Shown piece by piece: positions 45,692-54,664 of a stretch of DNA of 64,000 bases. The position numbers and the translations under genes were made by a program. The stretch comes from Desulfocicer vacuolatum DSM 3385 (GTDB taxonomy: Bacteria; Desulfobacterota; Desulfobacteria; Desulfobacterales; Desulfobacteraceae). A model generated the notes under the pieces. It was not told where the DNA came from. It did no database searches and worked only from the letters and a program-made list of their open reading frames with translations. The stretch is taken from the NCBI RefSeq assembly GCF_900176365.1, contig NZ_FWXY01000015.1, positions 62,001 through 126,000 on the forward strand, in the 5' to 3' direction. The number at the start of each line of letters is the position of its first letter. The first letter of the stretch is position 1.

Positions 45692-46534
45692 TCAGGCCAT
45701 GGTATGTGCCAGATATGAGCTTCTTACCAATGGTCCCGACATAACGCCTTTAAACCCCATCTCCAGGGCAATGGTTTCCCAGTCTTGAAATTCCTCGGGG
45801 GAAACATACCGGTCAATGGGAAAATGGTGATCCGACGGGGCCAGATACTGCCCCAGGGTCAGGTGGGTGCATCCGACCCGCTTAAGATCTTTCAACACCC
45901 TGTGCACCTCTTTTTTTGTTTCACCCAGCCCCAGCATCAACCCCGACTTTACCGGAACTCTGTACCAGGTAGCATAGGCAAGTACGGACAAAGAACGCCG
46001 GTAAATCGCTTGGGGTCTTACCGATTCATACAGACGGGGCACGGTTTCAATATTGTGATTGAACATATCCGGCCGGGCGTTCAGGACTGTTTTTAACGAT
46101 GCCAGGGATCCTTTAAAATCCGGAACCAGCACTTCTATTTTCGTGCCCGGACAATGGATGCGTACCTGCTCCAGGGTGTGTGCAAACTGGGCTGCGCCAC
46201 CATCGGGAAGATCGTCCCGCGTTACCGAAGTAACCACAACAAATTTGAGGCCAAGTGTTTTAACCGTTTCGGCTATCCGTTCCGGCTCAAGAGGATCTAT
46301 TTGCGAGGGTGCCCCCGTATCCACAGTGCAGAACCGGCAGTTCCTGGTGCATTGTGTTCCAAGTATCATGAAGGTGGCTGTACCGCGGCTGAAACACTCG
46401 CCTAAATTGGGACAATGAGCACTTTGGCATACGGTTGCCAGACATGCACTGTTGAGCATGGATTCCATTTTCTCGATGGATGCCTCATCATAGGCCTTCC
46501 GGACCAACCAATGGGGATGACGGGTTCCGTTCAT
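45692..46534 (-). CDS. lipA: Lipoyl synthase
   Basis: This 280-residue radical SAM enzyme inserts two sulfurs into octanoyl groups on carrier proteins. Both clusters are visible: the auxiliary one in CQSAHCPNLGEC, and the SAM cluster CTRNCRFC. The C-terminal RSSY motif is present as VRSSYLAH. It overlaps the lipB stop by ATGA. Sitting within the E1/E2/E3 genes, it most likely serves the E2 lipoyl domain of that complex. It is a canonical LipA, unlike the LipS-like pair further on. Confidence 0.95.
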   Translation of the reverse strand: MNGTRHPHWLVRKAYDEASIEKMESMLNSACLATVCQSAHCPNLGECFSRGTATFMILGTQCTRNCRFCTVDTGAPSQIDPLEPERIAETVKTLGLKFVVVTSVTRDDLPDGGAAQFAHTLEQVRIHCPGTKIEVLVPDFKGSLASLKTVLNARPDMFNHNIETVPRLYESVRPQAIYRRSLSVLAYATWYRVPVKSGLMLGLGETKKEVHRVLKDLKRVGCTHLTLGQYLAPSDHHFPIDRYVSPEEFQDWETIALEMGFKGVMSGPLVRSSYLAHTMA

Positions 46535-47217
46535 CGTGCCGCCTGCCTTTCTGAATTATGATCGCAAAAATACTCAAACCTACAGGAAAATTGCCTGATA
46601 AACTCCAGCTTTACCTGTTCAATATCCAGTGGGTGACCGAGGATATTGGCCATGGAGATCATTTTCTGATTCGGGTGACCACACGGGACAATGCAATTGA
46701 ACGAGGATGGATCATTATTTACATTCAATGCAATGCCGTGATACGTCACCCATTGGGAGACAGCGATACCGACACTCATTATTTTGGCATCACCGACATA
46801 CAGACCCGGTTTTCCAGTCTGTTTTTCCGAGTCAATGCCAAATACCCCAAGGGTTGCCTTAACCGAACCAAGCAATTTCTCAAGGTAGGCATGGAGATCT
46901 TGATTTTTCAACTTGACTATGGGGTAGGCAACCAATTGTCCCGGCCCATGGTAGGTTGCTTTACCGCCGCGATCCACATAAACAGTATCAATTCCTCTCA
47001 TCTTGAGTTCTGATTCAGGCAGACACAAATCCGCAGTGCTTCCGCTTCGTCCCAAGGTCACCGTGGGGAAATGTTCCGTCAGTATCAGGCAATCCCCTGA
47101 TTTTTCAGCGGCCCTGCCAGCGGCCAGTTCTTTCTGGTATTTGAACGCCTCTGCATAGGCAGTCATTCCCAGATCACGGATATCCAAGCTGCAACTACGG
47201 TTTCTGCTCATCTCCAT
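46531..47217 (-). CDS. lipB: Lipoyl(octanoyl) transferase
   Basis: This 228-residue enzyme moves octanoate from acyl carrier protein to the lipoyl domain lysine. It shows the family motifs RGGKATYHGPGQLVAYP, the catalytic lysine in VGDAKIMSVG and the catalytic cysteine in IVPCGHP. It starts 7 bases after the E2 stop, and its end overlaps lipA by ATGA. With lipA it forms the classical endogenous lipoylation route. Confidence 0.94.
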   Translation of the reverse strand: MEMSRNRSCSLDIRDLGMTAYAEAFKYQKELAAGRAAEKSGDCLILTEHFPTVTLGRSGSTADLCLPESELKMRGIDTVYVDRGGKATYHGPGQLVAYPIVKLKNQDLHAYLEKLLGSVKATLGVFGIDSEKQTGKPGLYVGDAKIMSVGIAVSQWVTYHGIALNVNNDPSSFNCIVPCGHPNQKMISMANILGHPLDIEQVKLEFIRQFSCRFEYFCDHNSERQAAR

Positions 47218-47223
47218 ACCCTC

Positions 47224-48543
47224 TTAGCTCATAATTAAATACGGATTCTGTAAATACCGGCCCACATGGGCAAGAAAAGCATGGGCAGGGGCACCGTCAA
47301 CAACGCAGTGATCGTAGGTCAAACTGAGAACCATCATCCAGCGCAATGCAATTTCCCCTTTGTGCTCTGCAGGCTTTCTTTTTACCCGGCCAACCCCCAG
47401 GATGCCGGTTTCCGGCGGACGCAGGATCGGCGTAAAACCGTCGACCTCTATCATGCTTGTATTTGAAATCGTAAATGTTCCCCCTGAGATATCGTCCATA
47501 TCAAGGGTGTTTTCCCTGGCTTTTTTTGCCAATCGCCTGGCTTCGGCTGCGATCTCGATCAGCCCCTTTTGGTTGGCTTTCTGAAGCACAGGTACGATTA
47601 GACCCTCTTTCACAGCCACGGCGATTCCCATGTTCGTGTCATGATGAAAAGTGATCTCTTCTTCATCACGGGTCGAGTTCATGATCGGGTGATGCTTCAA
47701 AGCCCGTGAAACAGCAAGAACGATGATGTCATTATACGAGATCTTGATTGTTGCATCTTTTTTATGTTCCTCTCGAACCTGCTCAAGGAACCGCACCATT
47801 TCTGTAACATCAACCTCAGTGAAACAGGTAAGCTGGGCTGCATTCTGAAGACTGGCAAGCATATTGTCGCCAATGGCTTTGCGCATACCTGAATACGCCA
47901 TTGCCGTCTCGGCCGGAGAAACGGCTTCAGGTGCCTGGGCCACTGGCGCATCGGACGCACCGGCAAGGGCCTTTTCAATATCTTCCCTGGTGATCTTACC
48001 GCCATCACCTGTACCGCTCAATTCCGAAATATCAATCCCCCCTTTGTCTGCCATTGACTTTGCAAGGGGGGTGATTTTGGGCAGTCTGGACAATGTTTTT
48101 TGATACTCTTGAATATCCTTTTCGGTAATCCGTCCACCCGGGCCGCTTCCCTTGACCAAAGTCAGATCAACGCCAAGATCCTTTGCAACCCGTTTGGCTG
48201 CCGGGCTTGCTTTAATTGGTCCTGCCGGTTTCGCTGGTGCGGACTCCCCCCCACAAACGGCTGTAGATCCGGCTCCGCCAGCTTCCACACGCTCAAGCTG
48301 TTCGCCTTCATCGGCAATAAGGGCAACGACAGATTTTACAGGGACGCTCTCTCCCACCGGCACAAGGATCTGGAACAGCGTTCCGCTTGTAATGGATTCA
48401 ACCGTATTGGTGATTTTTTCTGTTTCGACTTCAAAAAGTTCATCACCCTTTTCAACCTGATCCCCTTCATTTTTTATCCATTTAGTGATTTTGCCCTTTT
48501 TCATCGTCATACCCCATTTGGGCATTTTGACTTCTGTAGCCAT
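47224..48543 (-). CDS. Dihydrolipoamide acyltransferase (E2), one lipoyl and two peripheral-binding domains
   Basis: This 439-residue protein has a lipoyl domain at residues 1-80 with Lys43 in ETEKITNTVES, then two peripheral subunit-binding domains (about 112-148, SPAAKRVAKDLGV...GRITEKDI, and about 157-193, TPLAKSMADKGGI...GKITREDI), then the acyltransferase core with the active-site motif YDHCVVDGAPA near the end. It transfers the acyl group from E1 to CoA. Two binding domains in tandem after a single lipoyl domain are less common than one. It lies between the E3 and lipB genes. Confidence 0.92.
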   Translation of the reverse strand: MATEVKMPKWGMTMKKGKITKWIKNEGDQVEKGDELFEVETEKITNTVESITSGTLFQILVPVGESVPVKSVVALIADEGEQLERVEAGGAGSTAVCGGESAPAKPAGPIKASPAAKRVAKDLGVDLTLVKGSGPGGRITEKDIQEYQKTLSRLPKITPLAKSMADKGGIDISELSGTGDGGKITREDIEKALAGASDAPVAQAPEAVSPAETAMAYSGMRKAIGDNMLASLQNAAQLTCFTEVDVTEMVRFLEQVREEHKKDATIKISYNDIIVLAVSRALKHHPIMNSTRDEEEITFHHDTNMGIAVAVKEGLIVPVLQKANQKGLIEIAAEARRLAKKARENTLDMDDISGGTFTISNTSMIEVDGFTPILRPPETGILGVGRVKRKPAEHKGEIALRWMMVLSLTYDHCVVDGAPAHAFLAHVGRYLQNPYLIMS

Positions 48544-48614
48544 CTGGTATTATCCTTCCGATTCAATAGTTTAGTTCTTTGATACTGGCAGTTAGATTTT
48601 CGTAATCCTTGCAG

Positions 48615-49964
48615 TTATATATCCATCCCGCGGCTTGCCAGAACTACAGCCTCCGAAAATGTTGGATGGACCCTCATGCTTTTGGCAAATTCCTGAACTG
48701 TTGCTTCAAGTTGCATGGCCAATACCGCTTCCCCGATCAATTCCGTTGCCTGGGAGCCGATAATGTGAACCCCGAGAATTTCCCCATGGGTTGCATCTGC
48801 AACTATTTTAACGGCACCTTCCTGTTCATTTCTGCACATGGCAAGCCCGTTCATTGAATAAGGAAAGCTTGCAACCTCAACCTCATACCCTTCCTTTTCC
48901 GCCTCTTCTTCTGAAAGCCCGACTGCACCCAGTTCCGGAATCGTCCAGATTCCTCTGGGAACAAGGTTAAACGGAAACTTGTGGTGTTCTCCCATGGCGT
49001 TTTTTGCGGCAACCAAGCCCATGGCTGAGGCAGCATGACTCAACATCCAACCGCCAGTGACATCGCCGATGGCATAAACATTTTTGACTGAAGTTTCGAG
49101 GTGATCATTCACTTTGATTCCTCCTTCGTCATTCAAATCAATTCCTGCGTCACAGAGCCCCATAGCCTCCACGCGTGGTTTTCTGGAACAGACGAGAATG
49201 CGGGTTGCCTCAATTATTATATCCTTGGCACCGGAAAAGGAAAAAATGAAATCGTCATCTTTTTTTTCAACCGAGGCCAGGGTGGCCCTGGCAACTATAT
49301 TTACACCCTGTTCCTTTAATACCTGGCTAATTCTCTGGCTTGTTTCGTGATCTTCTTTCTCAAGTATCCTTGCTCCCTGAAATGCCAGGGTAACACGGGT
49401 ACCCAGTGCACTCAGCAACCCTGCTTCTTCGACCTCAATATATCCTGCACCGTAAATTAGAACTGAATCGGGAAGTTTCTCCATTTCAAGGACATCATCT
49501 GTGGTGATGGCCGCCTCTTTTACTCCTGCAACATCTGGAAAAGAGAGAGTACTGCCTGTTGCGAAAATAATTTTCCCGGCGGTATAGACAATACCGTCAA
49601 CGTCGACCTCCAAAGGTTTTTTAAAAATCGCCTTTCCTTTAATTATGTCAACGCCGCTGCCTTCCAACGTGGCTTCCATGCCCTTTCTGATGTCACTGGA
49701 TATGCCCTTCTTTCGGTCAATAACCGTTTTCAGGTCGATCTTTTTTTCAGATACGCTGATTCCAAAGGCCTCACCTTCATTGATGTCAGTCCATATTTTT
49801 GTAGCTTTGTGCCATACTTTGGACGGGATACACCCCTTGTTAACGCAGGTTCCACCGAATTCTTCAGCTTCCACAATCGCTGTTTTGCCTTCAAGCTGAG
49901 AACACAGGAGAGCAGCTTCATATCCACCCGATCCGCACCCGACAATAATCACGTCGTAATCCAT
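48615..49964 (-). CDS. lpdA: Dihydrolipoamide dehydrogenase (E3)
   Basis: This 449-residue flavoprotein reoxidises dihydrolipoamide with NAD. It has the FAD motif VIIVGCGSGGYEAALL, the redox-active disulfide GGTCVNKGCIPSK, a second dinucleotide fold whose motif (YGAGYIEVEEAG) is slightly altered from GxGxxGxE, and the C-terminal histidine/glutamate in HPTFSEAV. It is the first gene of the 2-oxoacid dehydrogenase unit. It could also serve the GcvH-like carrier. Confidence 0.92.
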   Translation of the reverse strand: MDYDVIIVGCGSGGYEAALLCSQLEGKTAIVEAEEFGGTCVNKGCIPSKVWHKATKIWTDINEGEAFGISVSEKKIDLKTVIDRKKGISSDIRKGMEATLEGSGVDIIKGKAIFKKPLEVDVDGIVYTAGKIIFATGSTLSFPDVAGVKEAAITTDDVLEMEKLPDSVLIYGAGYIEVEEAGLLSALGTRVTLAFQGARILEKEDHETSQRISQVLKEQGVNIVARATLASVEKKDDDFIFSFSGAKDIIIEATRILVCSRKPRVEAMGLCDAGIDLNDEGGIKVNDHLETSVKNVYAIGDVTGGWMLSHAASAMGLVAAKNAMGEHHKFPFNLVPRGIWTIPELGAVGLSEEEAEKEGYEVEVASFPYSMNGLAMCRNEQEGAVKIVADATHGEILGVHIIGSQATELIGEAVLAMQLEATVQEFAKSMRVHPTFSEAVVLASRGMDI

Positions 49965-50518
49965 ATTATTTGCTCCTTAAAATACGTTTAGTTACTCTTT
50001 ATCTTGATGATCTTAATTCTATAGATTATACTAATTGAGTTTTTAACTAATTTGTTTTATAAGCAAATATTGTGCCGATATTGATTTCTCTTTATTTAAG
50101 GCGGGTTACACAGCTATATACCTTGCCACTGTTTTATATGAAAATTATAACTTTATTATTTGACGGTTCTTTCAAATACGATGGAATCGTATCTACCTAA
50201 ATATTATATCCCCTATTTTCGGGGGTATCAGTACCTCTTAAAATCAACAAATTTGAATCATACAGGTGAATACAGAGATTTTCCCCTGTTGTTTGAAGCC
50301 ATGGTAGTTGAGATGTGCAGAAACATGTTGACGTAGCCTGCCTGCACAAATGATCAATGATAACAAGAAAAAGACCTTCGGAGAAATAGGGACAATGGAA
50401 TAATGTGAATGCGACTCAAGAACAAGTTGTGGCAAGGGCGCACCAGCCTCGCCAATTGTAAGTGTTATGTTGAAGCATAAAAAATTTCAATTTATAATCT
50501 AACGAGGAAAATCTTTTC
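49965..50518. other. Divergent intergenic region (E3 operon and crotonase gene)
   Basis: There is no supported gene in these 554 bases. It should hold the promoters of the minus-strand lipoate block and of the plus-strand crotonase. The region is AT-rich; I could not find a convincing -24/-12 site or named operator by eye. Confidence 0.4.
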
Positions 50519-51328
50519 ATGTCAAAATTAGTCACCATAAAAATTGAAAATCATGTGGCGGATATCAGGCTCAATCGTGCGAAAAAATATAACGCATTAA
50601 ATTATGAAATGATGATGGCAATGGCGGATGCCATTAAAATGCTTTCCCTGGAAAAAAAAATTCGAGCGGTTGTACTTTCGGGAGAAGGAAAGGGATTTTG
50701 TGCAGGACTTGACTTTGCAAGTTTCACAGAAATGACCACCGGTGAAGCCAGCCACCTGAAGGATCTTGAAAAAAGATATGAGAATACCAACACTAATTTA
50801 CCGCAATTTATCACTTACGGTTGGAAAAAACTTCCCATGCCGGTCATTGCAGCCATCCACGGCGTTGCCGTCGGTGGCGGATGTCAGATTGCCCTGGGTG
50901 CCGATATCCGATTTTGTACACCTGATGCTAAACTATCTCTCATGGAGATGAAATGGGGACTTATTCCAGACATGGCTGCCTCCCAGAACCTCAGGGATCT
51001 TATTCCCATTGATGTCGCCAAAGAGCTTTACTTCACCGGCAAAACCATTAACGGCGAAGAAGCTGCCAGATTAAACATTGTAACACGAATCTGTGAAAAC
51101 CCTCATGAGGAGGCCATGTCGCTGGCAAGGGAAATCAGTTCAAATTCGCCAACTGCAGTAAGGGCCGCCAAATCACTGCTCAACCAGGTGTGGCACGGTG
51201 CCAACGAAGGCCAAGGACTTTTAAAAGAATCGCAATTGGAAATGACATTGATGGGAAAAGAAAACCAAATAGAAGCCATTACTGCCAATTTTGAAAAACG
51301 AACACCGATTTTTAAAGATCCAGTGTAA
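50519..51328 (+). CDS. Enoyl-CoA hydratase/isomerase (crotonase family)
   Basis: This 269-residue crotonase has the oxyanion segments GKGFCAGLDFASF and HGVAVGGGCQIALGAD. At the catalytic positions it has LMEMKWGLIPDMAAS: the first glutamate is kept and an Asp occurs at IPD, resembling some dienoyl-CoA isomerase-like members. It could hydrate or isomerise enoyl-CoAs. The start is ATG at 50519 with CGAGGA upstream. It is the only plus-strand gene between the E3 and thiolase genes. Confidence 0.87.
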   Translation: MSKLVTIKIENHVADIRLNRAKKYNALNYEMMMAMADAIKMLSLEKKIRAVVLSGEGKGFCAGLDFASFTEMTTGEASHLKDLEKRYENTNTNLPQFITYGWKKLPMPVIAAIHGVAVGGGCQIALGADIRFCTPDAKLSLMEMKWGLIPDMAASQNLRDLIPIDVAKELYFTGKTINGEEAARLNIVTRICENPHEEAMSLAREISSNSPTAVRAAKSLLNQVWHGANEGQGLLKESQLEMTLMGKENQIEAITANFEKRTPIFKDPV

Positions 51329-51410
51329 TTATTCTACAGAGAGAGAACAATCACCCGGTGATGATAAACCTACACCTGGGCCGCCTGTATTACCTGGAAG
51401 GGGAAACAGG

Positions 51411-51543
51411 GGGCTTGGTTCTAACTTCGCCCACTGGTTATATATCAAATAGCTAATTATCAAATATCATCATAAATTTCAATTATTTAGATATTGCTAT
51501 ATAGTCGGTTTTACCCAAAGTGGGCCAACTTAGAACCAAGCCT
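51411..51543. mobile_element. MITE-like element with 24-bp inverted ends and 8-bp target duplication
   Basis: Inverted ends of 24 bases at 51412-51435 and 51519-51542 (starting GGCTTGGTTCTAA) differ at two positions. GAAACAGG directly flanks it at 51403-51410 and 51544-51551. The interior is AT-rich and non-coding. Nothing else is supported in 51552-51732. Confidence 0.7.
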
Positions 51544-51732
51544 GAAACAGGTATGTGAGAGCCTGCTGTCAGCAGTAAAGAACAGCAGGCCAGCAAAAAA
51601 AAATCAATTGACGGCAAAGCGAAACGCGGCACCGAGGTCGGCACCTTTCAACGCAACAGATAGAGACCGTCGCCAGCTTCCTGCACCTCGATCATCACCC
51701 GAAAAATAGATTTTTAGAAGCCCTGTTGTATT

Positions 51733-52983
51733 TTATATCATCTCAATAGCACAGGCCATGGAAACACCTCCACCGCCGCACAGGGTGGCAAGTCCCAGAG
51801 AGTCTCCCCGGCGCTGCATGCCATAAATCAAAGTGGTCATGATTCTGGCTCCGGTGGACCCCACAGGGTGTCCAAGCCCGATGCCAGAACCATTGATATT
51901 TGTTATTTCCCGGTTCAGGCCCAACTCTTTTTCACACCCCAGATATTGCCCAGCAAAGGCCTCATTGACTTCAATCAGATCAAAATCAGAAATTTTCAAA
52001 CCGCTGTTTTCCATGAGGTGCTCAACGGCAGGCACCGGGGACAATCCCATCACCGAAGGATGGCACGCTCCCCTGCCAATGGCCTTGATGCGGGCCATGG
52101 GAGTGATGCCCAGTTCATCGGCTTTCTCAGCAGACATGATCACCATGCCCGTTGACCCGTCATTGATGCCGCTGGAGTTGCCGGCAGTGACCTTGCCGAT
52201 ACCTGGTACAAATGCCGGGGGAAGCGCTTTAAGCATCTCCATGGTCATACCAGGCCTGAAATGTTCATCCTTGTCAAAAATGAGGGGATCTTTTCGTTTT
52301 CTCGGCACCTCCACAGATACGATTTCCGCGTTGAATGTCCCTTCCTGGGTGGCTTTTTCAGCCAGGTTATGGCTCCTTAAGGCCACTTCATCCATCTCTT
52401 CCCGGGAGATTCCCAGATGCTGGGCAATGAACTCTGTGGTGTGACCCATGATGTAGGGTTTTCCCACAAACATGCTCAAGGGCACCTTTGTCTCGTCCAC
52501 CGGTCCCTCTTCTGGATGGGGCAAGATTCTTGATCCGCAATGGAGCAGGTGGATCATGTTGTCCACAAAGGTCTGATCCTGGAGTCGGCACCCCCACCTT
52601 GCCCCGGGCACACTGTAGGGAACACTGGACATATTTTCAGTACCACCAGCCAGAATAATATCGGCCATTTCCGCCTGAATCATGGCCATACCGGAAATCA
52701 CCGCCTCCATTCCAGAAATACAGACCCGGTTAATGGTGGCAGCCGTAACCGTTTCCGGTATCCCGGCAAGTAGAGATGCAACCCGTGCCGTATTCAGGGT
52801 GTCTGCCGATTCCATGCAGCAGCCATAACGAACATCATCAATCATGGCAGCATCAATGCCTGCTCGTTTAATCGCCTCTTTCATGGTAATGGCGCCAAGG
52901 TGGGCACCTGACACATCACGAAGGGTACCCCCAAATGTTCCAATGGCCGTTCTGCATGCCGATACGATTACAACCTCTTTCAC
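51733..52983 (-). CDS. Acetyl-CoA C-acyltransferase (thiolase)
   Basis: This 416-residue thiolase has the nucleophilic cysteine in NRVCISGMEA, the NEAFAGQ motif, the catalytic histidine in GHPVGSTGAR and the second cysteine in LCGGGGVSMA. It would cleave or form 3-ketoacyl-CoA. It stands apart from the next thiolase by a 306-base gap that contains a MITE-like element. Chain-length preference is not readable. A good Shine-Dalgarno AAGGAGA precedes the ATG. Confidence 0.92.
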   Translation of the reverse strand: MKEVVIVSACRTAIGTFGGTLRDVSGAHLGAITMKEAIKRAGIDAAMIDDVRYGCCMESADTLNTARVASLLAGIPETVTAATINRVCISGMEAVISGMAMIQAEMADIILAGGTENMSSVPYSVPGARWGCRLQDQTFVDNMIHLLHCGSRILPHPEEGPVDETKVPLSMFVGKPYIMGHTTEFIAQHLGISREEMDEVALRSHNLAEKATQEGTFNAEIVSVEVPRKRKDPLIFDKDEHFRPGMTMEMLKALPPAFVPGIGKVTAGNSSGINDGSTGMVIMSAEKADELGITPMARIKAIGRGACHPSVMGLSPVPAVEHLMENSGLKISDFDLIEVNEAFAGQYLGCEKELGLNREITNINGSGIGLGHPVGSTGARIMTTLIYGMQRRGDSLGLATLCGGGGVSMACAIEMI

Positions 52984-53021
52984 GCGACACTCTCCTTAAT
53001 AATTTTCAATTCGAACTTGAC

Positions 53022-53131
53022 GATACTGGGCTCGTACCATTTCACCATACAATATGATGTGGTTCCAAATTCAAGAAAACCACTTCATATTGTGGATTTT
53101 TGGCAAGTCAGAATAGTCTGAGCCCAGTGCA
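53022..53131. mobile_element. MITE-like element with 8-bp target duplication
   Basis: AACTTGAC occurs directly at 53014-53021 and 53132-53139. The ends carry ACTGGGCTC and GAGCCCAGT. Inside, ATATGATGTGGTT pairs imperfectly with AACCACTTCATAT. The element fills the gap between two thiolase genes and codes for nothing. Confidence 0.65.
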
Positions 53132-53289
53132 AACTTGACTACTGATCATAAAAATTGGTAGTCCTGCACTTACATGAAGCTGGCATTTCCAGAAGCAGAA
53201 TTATTCGTCATCTTCTGCACAGATCCTCATGTGGCTGCAGCACTACCTAAAAATATATCCTGCTGATATTCATCTTTTAAAACTCTTTG

Positions 53290-54465
53290 CTAAACTCTCT
53301 CAAAGATTGTGGCAGGGGCCATGCCACCACCGGTACACAGGGAGACAAGGGCATATTTCCCTTTTCTTCTGTGCAGCTCATGGATGGCTGAAACGGAAAG
53401 TCGACAACCCGAGTTCCCCACAGGGTGGCCCAGGGCCAGTGCCCCTCCGTTAACATTGAGCTTTTCTCTGTCGGCATCGTACACTTTTTCCCAGGCCAGG
53501 GGAATGGGCGCAAAGGCCTCATTGATTTCGTAAATATCCATGTCATCCAGTGTCATACCGGATTTATCCAAAATCTTTTTTGTTGCCGGAAGTGGTCCGG
53601 TCAGCATCAGTCTGGGATCTGACCCCACAACGGTGTTGGCTACAATGCGGGCAAGGGGTGTCAGATTCAACTCTTTTACCTTGTCCTCACCCATCAAAAT
53701 AATGGAAGAACTGCCGTCGGTGATGGTACTGGAAAGACCCGCCGTAAGCCACTCGGTACCGGGCAGTGGTTTCAACCCATCCAGGGTTTCAAAGGTGGTC
53801 TGGGGACGTACAGGTTCATCCGTGTCCCGGATAATCTCGTTGCCCTCCTTGTCCAGCCCCTTCATAGGCACTATCTCATTTTTGAAATAGCCTTCACTGT
53901 TGGCGCGATGCGCCTTCTGGTGACTCTGTACGGCAAGTTCCTGACACGCCTCTTTGGTGATACCATAGGTGTCGGCAATCTTCTGGGCCGCAACAATCTG
54001 GTTGGGGGCACCAAACCGTTCCATGTACAATTTTCCCCATGGATTGCCCATGGGCTGTTTGGTGTAAAGGGTACCGTTGACATCGGACAACATGGTATAC
54101 TTGGACATCAATTCACACCCCGAGGCAATGACCACGTCCATGTTTCCCGATGCGATCATACCATGGGCCATCTGAATGGCGGAAAGGCTGCTGCCACACT
54201 GCCGGTTTATGGCAATACCGGGAATGGTTTCAGGCAAAATATCCGATGCAAGCACACCCATTCTGGCAAGGGTAAATCCCTGTTCTCCCACCTGATATAC
54301 ACAGCCGGTGATCACATCATCCACCAGGTTGGGATCCAAATCAATTTTTTTAATGGACGCATCCAGAACTGTGGCCAAAAGCCGTGGGGCTTCCCATTCC
54401 CTGAGATACCCTTTCTGTTTTCCCACCGGTGTCCTCACCGCACTTACGATATAAACTTCCTTCAT
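53290..54465 (-). CDS. Acetyl-CoA C-acyltransferase (thiolase)
   Basis: This 391-residue thiolase has cysteine nucleophile in NRQCGSSLSAI, NEAFAPIPLAW, the histidine in GHPVGNSGCRLS and the second cysteine in CTGGGMAP. It belongs to the beta-oxidation type. It is transcribed with, or just downstream of, the crotonase at 54665 (gap about 200 bases holding a repeat). It has AGGAGA before the ATG. Confidence 0.92.
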   Translation of the reverse strand: MKEVYIVSAVRTPVGKQKGYLREWEAPRLLATVLDASIKKIDLDPNLVDDVITGCVYQVGEQGFTLARMGVLASDILPETIPGIAINRQCGSSLSAIQMAHGMIASGNMDVVIASGCELMSKYTMLSDVNGTLYTKQPMGNPWGKLYMERFGAPNQIVAAQKIADTYGITKEACQELAVQSHQKAHRANSEGYFKNEIVPMKGLDKEGNEIIRDTDEPVRPQTTFETLDGLKPLPGTEWLTAGLSSTITDGSSSIILMGEDKVKELNLTPLARIVANTVVGSDPRLMLTGPLPATKKILDKSGMTLDDMDIYEINEAFAPIPLAWEKVYDADREKLNVNGGALALGHPVGNSGCRLSVSAIHELHRRKGKYALVSLCTGGGMAPATIFERV

Positions 54466-54528
54466 TTTCGTCTCCTGTTTTTCATTATTTCAACCTGATG
54501 GTATGGTAAAAAATCCAACCCTTATCCT

Positions 54529-54649
54529 TGATGGTCTCGTAAAAAGTCCAGATCTCCTTCCCTTGTTACGCCATGCGGTGCCCAATGCGAATTTAAACCC
54601 AATATGATGTGGTTAAAAAATCATAGCCCGACTTTTTACAGGTCCATCA
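54529..54649. mobile_element. MITE-like element with GTAAAAAGTC-type ends
   Basis: Left end TGATGGTCTCGTAAAAAGTC and right end GACTTTTTAC...CCATCA pair with a few mismatches. It contains AATATGATGTGGTT, identical over 14 bases to 53051-53064 in the neighbouring element. A target duplication is not clear. Confidence 0.5.
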
Positions 54650-54664
54650 CCTTTGGTACTTCAA

